From positions 1 to 43,882 of the forward strand of contig CAJFMB010000091.1 in the NCBI GenBank assembly GCA_904390925.1: DNA of 43,882 bases, given 5' to 3'. Below are positions 1-8,667 of this stretch, in pieces. Under the pieces are notes generated by a model, which saw nothing but the letters and a program-made list of their open reading frames with translations, did no database searches and was not told the origin of the DNA. The position numbers and the translations under genes were made by a program. Source of the stretch: an uncultured Subdoligranulum sp. Its GTDB lineage: Bacteria; Bacillota; Clostridia; Oscillospirales; Ruminococcaceae. The stretch's first letter is position 1; every line of letters begins with the position of its first letter.

Positions 1-66
1 TTCCTCTCTACGTTACTCCGCTATTCCTCTTCTATTTTGACAATCTATTTTTGCCTGCGTGACAAT
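1..66. other. intergenic end of window downstream of recN
   Basis: No gene is visible in these 66 bases. Read on the minus strand the segment is A-rich and purine-rich. It ends at the window edge with GAGAGGAA, which could be the ribosome binding site of a following gene outside the window. No hairpin followed by a T-run is seen, so the recN operon probably continues leftwards. Confidence 0.4.
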
Positions 67-1743
67 TTAGGTTGCCCTTTGACATTTTTCAATCATCTCC
101 CGTGCATTGGCAAGGCTGAGGTCTGTGACATTGTCGCCGGAGATCATGGATGCCAGTGCACGTACGCGTCCTTCCAGGTCCAGGGTATGAATTTGGGTAT
201 AGGTTCTGCCGTTGCGGACATTTTTTTGGATCAGAAGCTGATTGTCCGCAAACGCTGCCACCTGCGGCGTGTGGGTGATACAGAGTACCTGATGACCAGC
301 GGACGTATCGTGCAGCAGTTTGCCGATTCGGCCTGCCGCCATTCCGGAAACGCCGGTATCGATTTCATCATAGATGACCGTGGGAATGGCATCCTTTTCG
401 GCCAAAGCACTTTTGAAGGCCAGCATAATGCGGGAAAGTTCGCCACCGGAAGCAATTTTGGCCAAAGGCTTGGGATCCTCGCCCGGGTTGGTCGAAATCA
501 GAAATTCCACCGTATCCTGTCCGGCGGATGCCAGCGGTCCCCGCTGATGGTGCAGAGTAAACCGGATCCCCGGCATATTCAGGAAAGCAAGTGCCGAAAG
601 CATCTGCCGGTTCATGGAGTCAAAGGCTTTCAGGCGGGATTGCGTCAGTGCTTCGGCAGCCTGCCGGGCCTGCCGGAACAACTGCTGCTTGCGCTGATTC
701 AGTTCCTCGATCCGCTGAGAAGCACTTTGGTAGTTCTCCAGTTCCGCAGCCGCCGCGTCGCGACGGGTCAACAGATCAGAGATCTCTCCGCCGTATTTTC
801 GTTTTAACCGATAAATCAGATCAAGCCTTGATTCAATCTGGTCCAGTTCATTGCCATCAAAACTGTAGCTGTCCAGGCGGTCCGCCAGTTCCGTGGTCAG
901 ATCACGCGCCGTATAATACAGATCGTTCAGACGTTCCGACAGAGAAGCAAGACTTTCATCCAACCGTGCCGATTCCGACAAACTTGTGGAGGCGCTGCCC
1001 AGAAGATCCGCGGCACCGGCGGTATCCCCCTCTTCATCCCCGGACAGTGCAGCATGTGCCGCGGTAATCCCGTCCAAAATGCTCTGGGCATGGACAATGA
1101 CCTTTTTCCGCTCGTTCAGGGTTTCTTCTTCCCCGACGGTCAGGTTCGCGGCATCCAGCTCCTGGACTTCCTCGGTCAGCAATTCGATGCGGCGCTGCTT
1201 GTCCGCCTCACTGGCCATCAGAGCATCCGCTTCTCTCTTGACCTGCACGACCTGCCGGTACAAGTCATGATACCGACTGCGCAGGATATCATTTTGCGCA
1301 TACTGATCCAGAAGCGAAAGATGCATAGCCGGATTGGTCAGACTCTGGCTGTCATGCTGCCCATGAATGGCAATCAGCCCGGCACAGATGTCCCGCACCA
1401 CGGTAGCGGTGGCGGGCATCCCGTTAATCCGGCAGCTGCCTTTTCCCTCGGCATTGATTTCACGGTACAGCAGCAGATCATTGTCTGCTTCGTAGCCGCT
1501 TTTTGTCAGCCTGGATCTGACAGAATCCGGAATGTCCTCAAAGGTGGCCCAGATACAGGCCTTGGTGGTTCCGCTTCGCACCAAGTCACGGGAAGTGCGG
1601 TTGCCAAGAATGGCGTTGATGGAATCAATCAGAATCGACTTGCCAGCGCCGGTCTCGCCGGTCAGAACATTGAAGCCTGAAGTAAACCTGACCTCCGCTT
1701 TCTCGATCACAGCCACATTTTCAATTTTGAGATCGGTCAGCAT
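67..1743 (-). CDS. recN: DNA repair protein RecN
   Basis: SMC-like ATPase that acts early in recombinational repair of double-strand breaks, in the cytoplasm on the nucleoid. The 558-residue length is normal for RecN. The N-terminus carries the Walker A motif GETGAGKS at residues 29-36. A long central section rich in Glu, Arg and Ala (about 150-370) is the expected coiled coil. The C-terminal head has the ABC signature SGGELSR and the Walker B stretch YDEIDTGVSG near 430-465. The start is the ATG giving MLTDLKIENV. It lies 26 bases after the argR stop and is last in the visible minus-strand operon. The recN-argR-tlyA-dxs order is the classical Firmicute arrangement, and spoIVB/spo0A would be expected just beyond the left edge. 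The identification is firm. Confidence 0.97.
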   Translation of the reverse strand: MLTDLKIENVAVIEKAEVRFTSGFNVLTGETGAGKSILIDSINAILGNRTSRDLVRSGTTKACIWATFEDIPDSVRSRLTKSGYEADNDLLLYREINAEGKGSCRINGMPATATVVRDICAGLIAIHGQHDSQSLTNPAMHLSLLDQYAQNDILRSRYHDLYRQVVQVKREADALMASEADKQRRIELLTEEVQELDAANLTVGEEETLNERKKVIVHAQSILDGITAAHAALSGDEEGDTAGAADLLGSASTSLSESARLDESLASLSERLNDLYYTARDLTTELADRLDSYSFDGNELDQIESRLDLIYRLKRKYGGEISDLLTRRDAAAAELENYQSASQRIEELNQRKQQLFRQARQAAEALTQSRLKAFDSMNRQMLSALAFLNMPGIRFTLHHQRGPLASAGQDTVEFLISTNPGEDPKPLAKIASGGELSRIMLAFKSALAEKDAIPTVIYDEIDTGVSGMAAGRIGKLLHDTSAGHQVLCITHTPQVAAFADNQLLIQKNVRNGRTYTQIHTLDLEGRVRALASMISGDNVTDLSLANAREMIEKCQRAT

Positions 1744-1769
1744 ACGGCATCTTCCTCATAGGTTGAATA

Positions 1770-2231
1770 TCAGTGACGCGGCGTATAGCTGCGTAGTTCG
1801 TCGCAGATAGCATGGGCAGCTTCCTCAGTGCGCATCAGAATAAAGAAGGTATCATCGCCCGACAAAGTGCCAACCACGTTATCCCAAGCACGGGCATCAA
1901 ATACTTCACAGGCGGCGTTTGCCATGCCGGAAAAGCATTTGACCAGCACCAGATGGCCGGCATAATCCACTTTCAGCACAGATTCCCGAAAAATCGTTTC
2001 AAACCGGCTGGGAGAATGACTGACCTTTCCGGATTCTGATGCGGCCACATAACGGTATCCGCCGCTTCCCGTGGCAGCTTTGACAAGGCGAAGTTCGCGG
2101 ATGTCGCGGGATACCGTCGCCTGCGTCACATCAAATCCCTCGTCCCGCAGGTAGAACAGCAGTTCTTCCTGTCGGTCGATGGGGTGTTTTTCAATCAGGT
2201 CCAGAATTGCCTGGTGTCTTGCACGCTTCAT
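1770..2231 (-). CDS. argR: arginine repressor ArgR/AhrC
   Basis: Arginine-responsive transcription factor that represses arginine biosynthesis and can activate catabolism. It is active as a hexamer with L-arginine as corepressor. The 153 residues match the family. The N-terminal winged helix (1-70) has the typical pattern of a basic start, a TQATVSRDIRELRL recognition segment near 36-50, and a basic following strand. The C-terminal oligomerisation and arginine-binding domain carries the GDDTFF motif near 125-130. The ATG is preceded by AAGGAG, which lies inside the last codons of nadK, so the two genes are translationally close. It sits between nadK and recN as in many Clostridia. Gene identity is firm. 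Target genes are not in this window. Confidence 0.97.
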   Translation of the reverse strand: MKRARHQAILDLIEKHPIDRQEELLFYLRDEGFDVTQATVSRDIRELRLVKAATGSGGYRYVAASESGKVSHSPSRFETIFRESVLKVDYAGHLVLVKCFSGMANAACEVFDARAWDNVVGTLSGDDTFFILMRTEEAAHAICDELRSYTPRH

Positions 2232-2238
2232 GCCGCGA

Positions 2239-3081
2239 TCATCTCCTTGTCAATTTGTTTTCGATGGCGCGAAACTGCTCTGCATCATCAAACACAGCAT
2301 AAGCAAGCGTCTGTGCTGCATTCAAAATATCAATCGATTCACCGGGAGCCAAAGTGTGGCTGGTACGGCTGTCCGCACAGGCAAGAACCACATCCCGGTT
2401 TTCCGGTGCAGAAAGTATCCGGAGGCGACGCTGAGGGGAAAAGACCAATGGAGCCAGCTGCCCGCCGTGGGGGCAGATGGCACTCATCACAAAAACCTGC
2501 GATGTGACATCCAGAATGGGGCCGCCTGCGGAAAGCGAATAGGCGGTGGAACCCGTTGGGGTGGATACAATCACACCGTCACTGCGGAAATTTCCCACGC
2601 AGATACCGTCGCAATATACCACGAAATCCATGGGATGCAGCCGGGACCGGCCATACAACACAACATCGTTTACGGCAAGGGCCTGCCAAGTGTCTCCTGG
2701 AACTTCCGCCTGCAGTAAGGTCCGATATTCCAAATGATATTGGCCTTTGGACAGGCGCCGGAACTTTTCTTCCATTTGAGGGACTTCACAGGTGGCAAGA
2801 AAACCGGTCCGGCCCAGATTGACACCCAGTACAGGCTTGTTGCAGCTCAGACAATCCGCCGCCGCCCGCAGCAGTGTCCCGTCTCCCCCCACGGTCACCA
2901 CCAGATCCGAAACGGAAATTCCATCCCGGCAGTCTGTGTACTCGGCACACGGTCCAATGATTGAGGCATACGCCGGATCCATCAGGACGCGCACACCAAA
3001 ACCGCGCAGCAACTCAGCGGCGCTGCGCGTGACTGACAAATCCGTATCTTTTGTTTGGTTTGGGTACAGAAAAACCGTCAT
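2239..3081 (-). CDS. nadK: NAD kinase
   Basis: Cytoplasmic kinase that phosphorylates NAD to NADP using ATP or polyphosphate. The 280-residue product has the diagnostic GGDGT motif at residues 65-69, inside VTVGGDGTLLRAA. It also has the substrate-binding stretch PTGSTAYSLSAGGP and a VNDVVL segment corresponding to the conserved Asn-Asp/Glu pair. The chosen ATG gives MTVFLYPNQT. A longer in-frame reading 30 bases upstream would add a non-conserved MLFLSDRSQR extension. The gene follows tlyA by about 40 bases and runs straight into argR. B. subtilis does not have an NAD kinase gene at this position, but many Clostridia do. The family assignment is secure, and the start is likely. Confidence 0.95.
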   Translation of the reverse strand: MTVFLYPNQTKDTDLSVTRSAAELLRGFGVRVLMDPAYASIIGPCAEYTDCRDGISVSDLVVTVGGDGTLLRAAADCLSCNKPVLGVNLGRTGFLATCEVPQMEEKFRRLSKGQYHLEYRTLLQAEVPGDTWQALAVNDVVLYGRSRLHPMDFVVYCDGICVGNFRSDGVIVSTPTGSTAYSLSAGGPILDVTSQVFVMSAICPHGGQLAPLVFSPQRRLRILSAPENRDVVLACADSRTSHTLAPGESIDILNAAQTLAYAVFDDAEQFRAIENKLTRR

Positions 3082-3120
3082 TCGTTGGCTCCTGTCTGAA
3101 AGAAAAAGCAATGCAGGATC

Positions 3121-3921
3121 TTAATCCAGTGCTGCATGGGCCGCCGAAACCACCTGCTCCACAGCGTCTTCCGGCAATCTGGGGGAGTAATCCCCGTGCC
3201 GGACAAACAGCAGAAATTCGATATTGCCTTCAGGACCTTTTATCGGGGAATAATCCAACCCCAAAACAGAAAAATGATTGGCTTCAGCGTATCCGATTGC
3301 GGTATGCAGGACTTCCCGATGGGTGGCAGGCTCCCGTACGACGCCCTTTTTCCCCACCTTTTCCCGGCCGGCTTCAAACTGCGGCTTTACAAGGCAGACA
3401 CCACAGGCGCCCGGTGTGCACACGGTATCTGCGACCGGAAAAATATGCTTCAGCGAGATGAAAGACACATCCACACTGAAAAATTCAATCGGTTCTGCCA
3501 GCATATCCGGGGTGACATTGCGAATATTGGTGCGTTCCATATTGATGACCCGGGGGTCTGTACGCAGACTCCAGGCCAGCTGCCCATATCCCACATCCAC
3601 CGCATACACTTTGGTGGCACCGTTTTGCAGCATACAGTCGGAAAAACCTCCCGTGGAAGCGCCGATATCCATGCAGACCTTCCCGTCCGGGTGCATGGGA
3701 AACACTTTCATGGCTTTTTCCAGCTTCAGACCGCCGCGGCTGACATACCCAATATCATGACCACGAACCTCAACTGTGGCACCTTCCGGTACCATATCAC
3801 CAGCCTTGTCGGCTTTCTGACCGTTGACAAACACGATGCCTGACATAATCAACGCTTTGGCTCGTTCACGACTCTGTACCAGCCCATTCTGGCAAAGATA
3901 CTGATCCAATCTCTGCTTCAT
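3121..3921 (-). CDS. tlyA: TlyA-family rRNA 2'-O-methyltransferase
   Basis: Predicted SAM-dependent ribose methyltransferase of the TlyA/YqxC family (hemolysin A in old annotation), likely acting on ribosomal RNA. The 266 residues contain an N-terminal S4 RNA-binding domain (about 1-60, beginning MKQRLDQYLCQNGLVQSRER). An FtsJ/RrmJ-like methyltransferase fold follows, with the SAM-binding motif DIGASTGG at residues 85-92 and the acidic DVGYGQL strand near 110. The ATG lies immediately after the dxs stop codon with no gap, so translation is probably coupled. TlyA from mycobacteria methylates both 16S and 23S rRNA. Which rRNA the clostridial proteins modify cannot be told from sequence. Confidence 0.94.
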   Translation of the reverse strand: MKQRLDQYLCQNGLVQSRERAKALIMSGIVFVNGQKADKAGDMVPEGATVEVRGHDIGYVSRGGLKLEKAMKVFPMHPDGKVCMDIGASTGGFSDCMLQNGATKVYAVDVGYGQLAWSLRTDPRVINMERTNIRNVTPDMLAEPIEFFSVDVSFISLKHIFPVADTVCTPGACGVCLVKPQFEAGREKVGKKGVVREPATHREVLHTAIGYAEANHFSVLGLDYSPIKGPEGNIEFLLFVRHGDYSPRLPEDAVEQVVSAAHAALD

Positions 3922-5802
3922 TCAGTTCTCCTTATCCGGTTGCATGCAGACAGAAAGAATATGGCCTGCCAGTGACGCGGCATCCAGTTCCTGATCCTTG
4001 CGCAACTGCGGAACATTCGCGTGCAAAAGATGACGGTTATCCACTGCATGCAAAAGAAATCTGCCCTGCCAGCCCGTTTGCTGCAATGCAAAACAAAGCT
4101 GTTGCCCGACGCCGCCGTCCTGAACGCATTCTTCAGCAAACAAAATGGTTTTATATTGGCTGAGCGCCTGGCAAATACCATCGGGCAACGGAACAATCCG
4201 TACCAGTTTACAGCAGTCGGCGCGGACTCCCTTTTGAAGGAGAAGATCACAGGCGGCCAATGCTTCCTCTGTTTCGGCGCCGTAGCTGACCAGTGCAATG
4301 TCGGAGTCGGTCTGCTTGTCAATAAAGTCGAACAGGTTTCCACTGCAGCCGAGCGCCGACATGGAAGGCTTTTCCTCACCGCGGGGATACCGGATGGCGC
4401 GGGGGCCTTTCCCATGCTGTACCAGCTCGGTCAACCAGTATTCCAGCTCAGCATAATTGGCTGGCGAATAGGTCTCGATGCGCATCTGGCTGAAGAAAGC
4501 CGGATCGTAAATGCCTTGATGCGTTTCCCCGTCATTGGGAACCAGGCCCGCCCGGTCAACTGCAAAAATCACATTCAGCTGCATCAGACAGACATCATGG
4601 ATCATCTGATCGTAGGCGCGCTGAAAGAAGGTGGAGTAAATGGCCACCACAGGCAAAAGCCCCTGACTGGCCAATCCGCCGGCAAAAGTTACTGCATGCT
4701 GTTCTGCCATGCCCACATCAAAAAAGCGTTCCGGATGATCATGCTTATAATACTGCAGGCCGGTTCCGTATTTCATGGCAGCCGTAATGGCGCACAATTC
4801 CCGGCAGGAATTGCCCAGCTCGGACAGTTTGGAGCCAAAACAGGTGGAGAAACTGTCTTTGGGAGATACTTCCGGGTTTGTAATATGATTCAGGTCAAAG
4901 GCAGAAACACCATGATATTCACCGGGATTTTCCTCAGCCGGTTTGAAGCCCTTGCCCTTTTTGGTTACCACATGGATAAACAAAGGCGCTGTCTGTTCCT
5001 GCAAGTTGCGGAACATCTGGCTGAGCTGCAGCACATCATGTCCATCCACCGGACCGATGTACTGAAAGCCCATTTCCTCAAACATGGTGGAATGGTAAAT
5101 TCCACGGCGGATGACCTGTTTTCCACCCTGCAGCATGCGAACCACGCCGCTGCCCACAAGCGGAATGCTTTCCAGTGCCGTTTCCATCTGGGCCTTGGCA
5201 TGGAAATACTTGGGGTCAGTACGAAGACGTGTCAGATAATTGGCGATTTCCCCCACGTTTTTTGAGATGGACATTTTATTGTCGTTCAGGATAACGATAA
5301 GGTTATTGAGCATGGCAATGTTGTTCATGCCCTCATAAACCATACCGCCGGTAAAGGCACCGTCGCCAATTACAGCCACAACCTTGCCCGGTTCTTTTTT
5401 GATCTTTTTGGCCCTGGCAATGCCAATTGCAACAGACAGTGCTGTGCTGCCGTGTCCTGCAATAAATGCATCACAATCGCTTTCAGCAGGATTGGGAAAA
5501 CCGGATATGCCATCTTTTTGACGCAATAAAGCAAAACCGGCGCGGCGTCCGGTCAAAAGCTTATGCGTATAACACTGGTGCCCCACATCGAAAACAATTT
5601 TGTCTCTCGGCAGCTGCAACGCCCGATGAAGAGCGACCGTCAGTTCTACGACGCCCAGGTTGGATGCCAGATGTCCCCCGGTGGCGGAGACACTCTCGAT
5701 CAAAAAGTTGCGGATCTCATCACACAATACCGGTAATTCTTCCGGCAACAGCTTCTTGACGTCCCCTGCCCGTTGGATTCGGCTCAGCAACGGATACCTC
5801 AT
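3922..5802 (-). CDS. dxs: 1-deoxy-D-xylulose-5-phosphate synthase
   Basis: Thiamine-diphosphate enzyme that condenses pyruvate and glyceraldehyde 3-phosphate, the first step of the methylerythritol phosphate pathway to isoprenoids. The 626 residues are the normal length. Seen motifs are HLASNLGVVELTVALH near 45-60, the ThDP/Mg motif GDGAFTGG...NDNKMSI near 145-180, and VGMAEQHAVTFAGGLA with the catalytic glutamate near 365. The C-terminal transketolase domain is also present. The product DXP feeds the pathway that supplies IPP/DMAPP to IspA, encoded two genes upstream in the same operon. The start ATG gives MRYPLLSRIQRAGDVKKL, a typical Dxs N-terminus. Identity is certain. Confidence 0.98.
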   Translation of the reverse strand: MRYPLLSRIQRAGDVKKLLPEELPVLCDEIRNFLIESVSATGGHLASNLGVVELTVALHRALQLPRDKIVFDVGHQCYTHKLLTGRRAGFALLRQKDGISGFPNPAESDCDAFIAGHGSTALSVAIGIARAKKIKKEPGKVVAVIGDGAFTGGMVYEGMNNIAMLNNLIVILNDNKMSISKNVGEIANYLTRLRTDPKYFHAKAQMETALESIPLVGSGVVRMLQGGKQVIRRGIYHSTMFEEMGFQYIGPVDGHDVLQLSQMFRNLQEQTAPLFIHVVTKKGKGFKPAEENPGEYHGVSAFDLNHITNPEVSPKDSFSTCFGSKLSELGNSCRELCAITAAMKYGTGLQYYKHDHPERFFDVGMAEQHAVTFAGGLASQGLLPVVAIYSTFFQRAYDQMIHDVCLMQLNVIFAVDRAGLVPNDGETHQGIYDPAFFSQMRIETYSPANYAELEYWLTELVQHGKGPRAIRYPRGEEKPSMSALGCSGNLFDFIDKQTDSDIALVSYGAETEEALAACDLLLQKGVRADCCKLVRIVPLPDGICQALSQYKTILFAEECVQDGGVGQQLCFALQQTGWQGRFLLHAVDNRHLLHANVPQLRKDQELDAASLAGHILSVCMQPDKEN

Positions 5803-5850
5803 TTGCGGTACACCTCTTGATTTTTACTCCCGGAACATCTTTCCCGTCCG

Positions 5851-6321
5851 TTATACAGGAATCGGCATAATAAAACCGATCAGAACACCCAGAATTGCAC
5901 CGGCAAGGACCTGGATCGGGGTATGCCCGACCATTTCTTTCAAGCGCTTGTCGGCAAGCCACGGAAAATTCTGGGCACCTTCATCCATCCATTCATTCAA
6001 CATCTGGTTGAGCACCTTTGCCTGCTCACCGGTTTCGCGTCGGACGCCCATGGCATCGTACATGACGATTACGGAGGTGACAACGGCAATCGCAAATAGC
6101 GGAGAACCCGTGCCACAAAATCTGCCGGTGGAAACCAGCATGGCACACACCGTAGCAGAATGGGAGCTGGGCATACCGCCGGAACCCCAGATCCGCTCCG
6201 GAATAAATTTACCGATGATAATGAGATTCAAAATGACTTTAATCAGCTGTGCCGCCAGCGAGGCAACCAGCGCAGTCACCAAAACGAAGTTCCACTGTAA
6301 TGGCACCATCAGCCACTGCAT
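5851..6321 (-). CDS. divergent PAP2 (DUF212, YuiD-like) membrane protein
   Basis: Small integral membrane protein of the DUF212 family, distantly related to PAP2 acid phosphatases and vanadium haloperoxidases. The 156 residues show four to five hydrophobic segments. The family hallmark GGMPSSHSATVCAM is at residues 48-61, corresponding to the PAP2 PSGH-like active-site motif. A basic and acidic loop (YDAMGVRRETGEQAKVLNQML) near 90-110 also fits. The gene lies between ispA and dxs in the isoprenoid part of the operon. A lipid or prenyl-diphosphate phosphatase role would suit the neighbours, but no activity is established for DUF212, so that is inference only. The family call is strong. Confidence 0.9.
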   Translation of the reverse strand: MQWLMVPLQWNFVLVTALVASLAAQLIKVILNLIIIGKFIPERIWGSGGMPSSHSATVCAMLVSTGRFCGTGSPLFAIAVVTSVIVMYDAMGVRRETGEQAKVLNQMLNEWMDEGAQNFPWLADKRLKEMVGHTPIQVLAGAILGVLIGFIMPIPV

Positions 6322-6339
6322 TGTATCGCTCCCTTAATG

Positions 6340-7227
6340 TTATTTGTTGCGGACCAACAGGCTTGCAGCCAGTTGCCGCAGAAATTCAGCCTTTTCGCCA
6401 AGCGGAAGCAGTGCCTTCAACGCTGCGTCATTGTGCTGCCGGGCCAAGGATTTGGCGCCATCCAACCCGTACAAAGTGACAAAGGTTGTCTTTCCGTTTT
6501 CGGAATCGCTTCCCACCGGCTTGCCCAGCGTTTCGGTGGAGGAAGTCACGTCCAGCACGTCGTCAACGATCTGGAATACCAGCCCGATTTCCCGGGCATA
6601 CTGCTCCAGCGGCAGCTGCAAGGCATCCGGGGCATCGGCTGCGGCACATCCCATCTGGACCGCAGCCAGGATCAAAGCACCGGTTTTGTGCCGGTGCAAT
6701 TCCAACAACTGTTCTTCCGAGGCCAGTTCGGTCTCAAAACGCTTGTCCAGTTCCTGACCGTACAGCATTCCCCGGGCACCTGCGGCCTTTGCCAGCATCG
6801 CAGCCGTACGGACACGGCTGGATGCAGAAAGCGGAGCATTGGCAACCGCTTCAAAGGCAGCCGTGACCAGAGCGTCTGCAGCCAGCAGCGCGGTTGCCTC
6901 ATCATACTGTTTATGGCAGCTTGGCCGTCCTCGGCGCATATCATCGTTGTCCATACAAGGCATATCATCGTGGATCAGCGAATAGCAATGCAGCATTTCC
7001 AGTGCGGCCGCATAGTCCGCCGCAGCGTCCACATTACCACCTGACAGCTCACAGGCAGCCAGAACCAGAACAGCGCGGACGCGTTTTCCGCCTCCCAAAA
7101 GACTGTAGCGGGCAGCCTGGGAAATCCGCGCAGCAACAGGCAAATATTCATCGCAAAGCGTTTTCAGGCGCTGTTCTGTCAACGCTACATAGGCGTCATA
7201 CCGTGCCTTGTATGCTTCCTGCGTCAT
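6340..7227 (-). CDS. ispA: farnesyl/geranyl diphosphate synthase (polyprenyl synthetase)
   Basis: Soluble short-chain prenyltransferase that condenses IPP with DMAPP/GPP to give farnesyl diphosphate, the precursor of undecaprenyl phosphate and quinones. The 295 residues match bacterial FPP synthase. The first aspartate-rich motif reads DDMPCMDNDD at residues 87-96, with the DDxxxxD spacing typical of bacterial type enzymes. The second is DDVLD at 222-226. GGGKRVR at 45-51 is the conserved IPP-binding segment. The ATG overlaps the xseB stop in an ATGA quartet, the same linkage as in B. subtilis and E. coli (xseB-ispA-dxs). Chain length cannot be fixed beyond C15/C20 by inspection. Confidence 0.96.
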   Translation of the reverse strand: MTQEAYKARYDAYVALTEQRLKTLCDEYLPVAARISQAARYSLLGGGKRVRAVLVLAACELSGGNVDAAADYAAALEMLHCYSLIHDDMPCMDNDDMRRGRPSCHKQYDEATALLAADALVTAAFEAVANAPLSASSRVRTAAMLAKAAGARGMLYGQELDKRFETELASEEQLLELHRHKTGALILAAVQMGCAAADAPDALQLPLEQYAREIGLVFQIVDDVLDVTSSTETLGKPVGSDSENGKTTFVTLYGLDGAKSLARQHNDAALKALLPLGEKAEFLRQLAASLLVRNK

Positions 7228-7451
7228 AGGGGGTCCTCCGTATCTTGTACAGCCTGCTGAAGCTTATCGTCAATTTCATCAATCTGAAGCTTGGCTGTAT
7301 TCAAGGTCTGGTTGCAGTATTGGATCAGATCGGCGGCCTCGGCATACAGTTTGACGCTCTCGGCCAGTGGTGTATCCTGAGCCTGCATCCGAGAGAGAAT
7401 CTCCTGCAGACGGGAAAGGCCTTCCTCAAAGGTTTTTGGTGCTTTCTTCAT
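7224..7451 (-). CDS. xseB: exodeoxyribonuclease VII small subunit
   Basis: Small subunit that associates in several copies with XseA to form exonuclease VII, which degrades single-stranded DNA to oligonucleotides. The 75 residues form the expected helical hairpin: KTFEEGLSRLQEILSRMQ, then LAESVKLYAEAADLIQYCNQ, which corresponds to the conserved GxxLYExGxxLxxxC region. The gene starts inside the last 26 bases of xseA and ends in an ATGA overlap with ispA, which indicates tight translational coupling. Identity is secure despite the small size because of the motif and the context. Confidence 0.95.
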   Translation of the reverse strand: MKKAPKTFEEGLSRLQEILSRMQAQDTPLAESVKLYAEAADLIQYCNQTLNTAKLQIDEIDDKLQQAVQDTEDPL

Positions 7452-8667
7452 GTTTTCTGTCTGCCTCCGGCAGAATCACCGTGTCGACCGTACATTGTGC
7501 CAATGCATTGCTGCTGCGCAGAGTAATACAATCCCCTGCCTTCAGCTGAGGCACAGTTACGCAATTTCCTGCGCTGTCCTCCACCATTGCATATCCGCGA
7601 CTCAAAATGGCATAGGGATTCAATGAAGCAGCCAGATTGGCGGCTGCGCCCAGTTCGGAAAATTTGCTGCGCAACAGATGCCCTTTTGCCAGGCGCATTT
7701 GTTCTGCACACGCTGACAGATTGCGCTGCCTGGCATCCAGCGCAGCTTGGATGCCCCGCAAAGTTTCTGCAGGGCGGACACTTCTGAAAGTATTATAGCA
7801 CACTTGCAGCGAATACTGTATATTCTTTTGAATATTTTTACCAAGATTGCATATTTCTTCCCGGATCTGCTGCTGATCCGGAACGCACAGTTCAGCTGCT
7901 GCGGATGGAGTTGGTGCCCGCAGATCGGCCACATAATCGAGGATGGTGTAGTCGATTTCATGTCCAACCGCAGAAACCACCGGTTTGTGACAGGCATAGA
8001 CCGTTCGCGCAATCTTTTCGCTGTTAAAGACCCAAAGGTCCTCCTTGCTTCCTCCGCCGCGGGTTACAAGAATCAGGTCCGGCCGGGAATCTGCATCCAG
8101 GGTGCGGATTCCGGACACGATACTGTCTTCCGCCTCGATCCCCTGCACGCTGACAGGGGCCAGAAGCAGCCTGACCAGCGGCCAGCGGCGCTGTAACACA
8201 TTGCGGACATCCTGAAGAGCCGCTCCGGTTTTGGAAGTGACGATGCCGATACAGCGGGGCATCGGGGGCAATGGCCGTTTGTGCTCGGGGGCAAAGAGGG
8301 CCTCTTTCTCCAGCTTTTGTTTCAGTGCATCAAATGCCATCTGTGCAGCACCCGCACCAAATGGCCGCAGGTAGTCTGCGTAAAATTGAAACGCACCATC
8401 CCGCTCATAGATTGTAACATGACCGTATGCCAACACCATCATACCGTTCTGGGGGGCAAATCGCAGCAGTCGTGCCTTGTCCCGGAACATCACGGTTTTT
8501 ACCGCAGCGGAATCATCTTTTAAGGTAAAATACAGGTGACCGCTTTTATAATGTCTGGTGAAATTGGAAATCTCTCCGCAAACCACCAGACTGTTCAGCG
8601 GCTCGCAGGCTTCCAGAACCTGTTTGGCCAATTTATTCAGAACCGTTACGCTGATGTAATCGGCCAT
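7426..8667 (-). CDS. xseA: exodeoxyribonuclease VII large subunit
   Basis: Catalytic subunit of exonuclease VII, an ssDNA-specific bidirectional exonuclease. The 413 residues begin with the OB-fold DNA-binding domain (SVTVLNKLAKQVLE...VCGEISNFTRHYKSGHLYFTLKD, residues about 6-60). The catalytic domain shows IGIVTSKTGAALQDVRNVLQRR, the GGGSKEDLWVFNSE motif near 205-220, and AVGHEIDYTILDYVADLRAPTPSAAAE. The ATG has GGGAGG seven to eight bases upstream. The start overlaps the end of the M22 gene by 22 bases, and the stop overlaps xseB. All family landmarks are present. Confidence 0.97.
   Translation of the reverse strand: MADYISVTVLNKLAKQVLEACEPLNSLVVCGEISNFTRHYKSGHLYFTLKDDSAAVKTVMFRDKARLLRFAPQNGMMVLAYGHVTIYERDGAFQFYADYLRPFGAGAAQMAFDALKQKLEKEALFAPEHKRPLPPMPRCIGIVTSKTGAALQDVRNVLQRRWPLVRLLLAPVSVQGIEAEDSIVSGIRTLDADSRPDLILVTRGGGSKEDLWVFNSEKIARTVYACHKPVVSAVGHEIDYTILDYVADLRAPTPSAAAELCVPDQQQIREEICNLGKNIQKNIQYSLQVCYNTFRSVRPAETLRGIQAALDARQRNLSACAEQMRLAKGHLLRSKFSELGAAANLAASLNPYAILSRGYAMVEDSAGNCVTVPQLKAGDCITLRSSNALAQCTVDTVILPEADRKHEESTKNL

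Noticed and set aside
4021-5265. A 414-codon open frame antisense to dxs.
   Set aside because: dxs is certain and the antisense translation shows no motif or regular pattern. It is a shadow frame.
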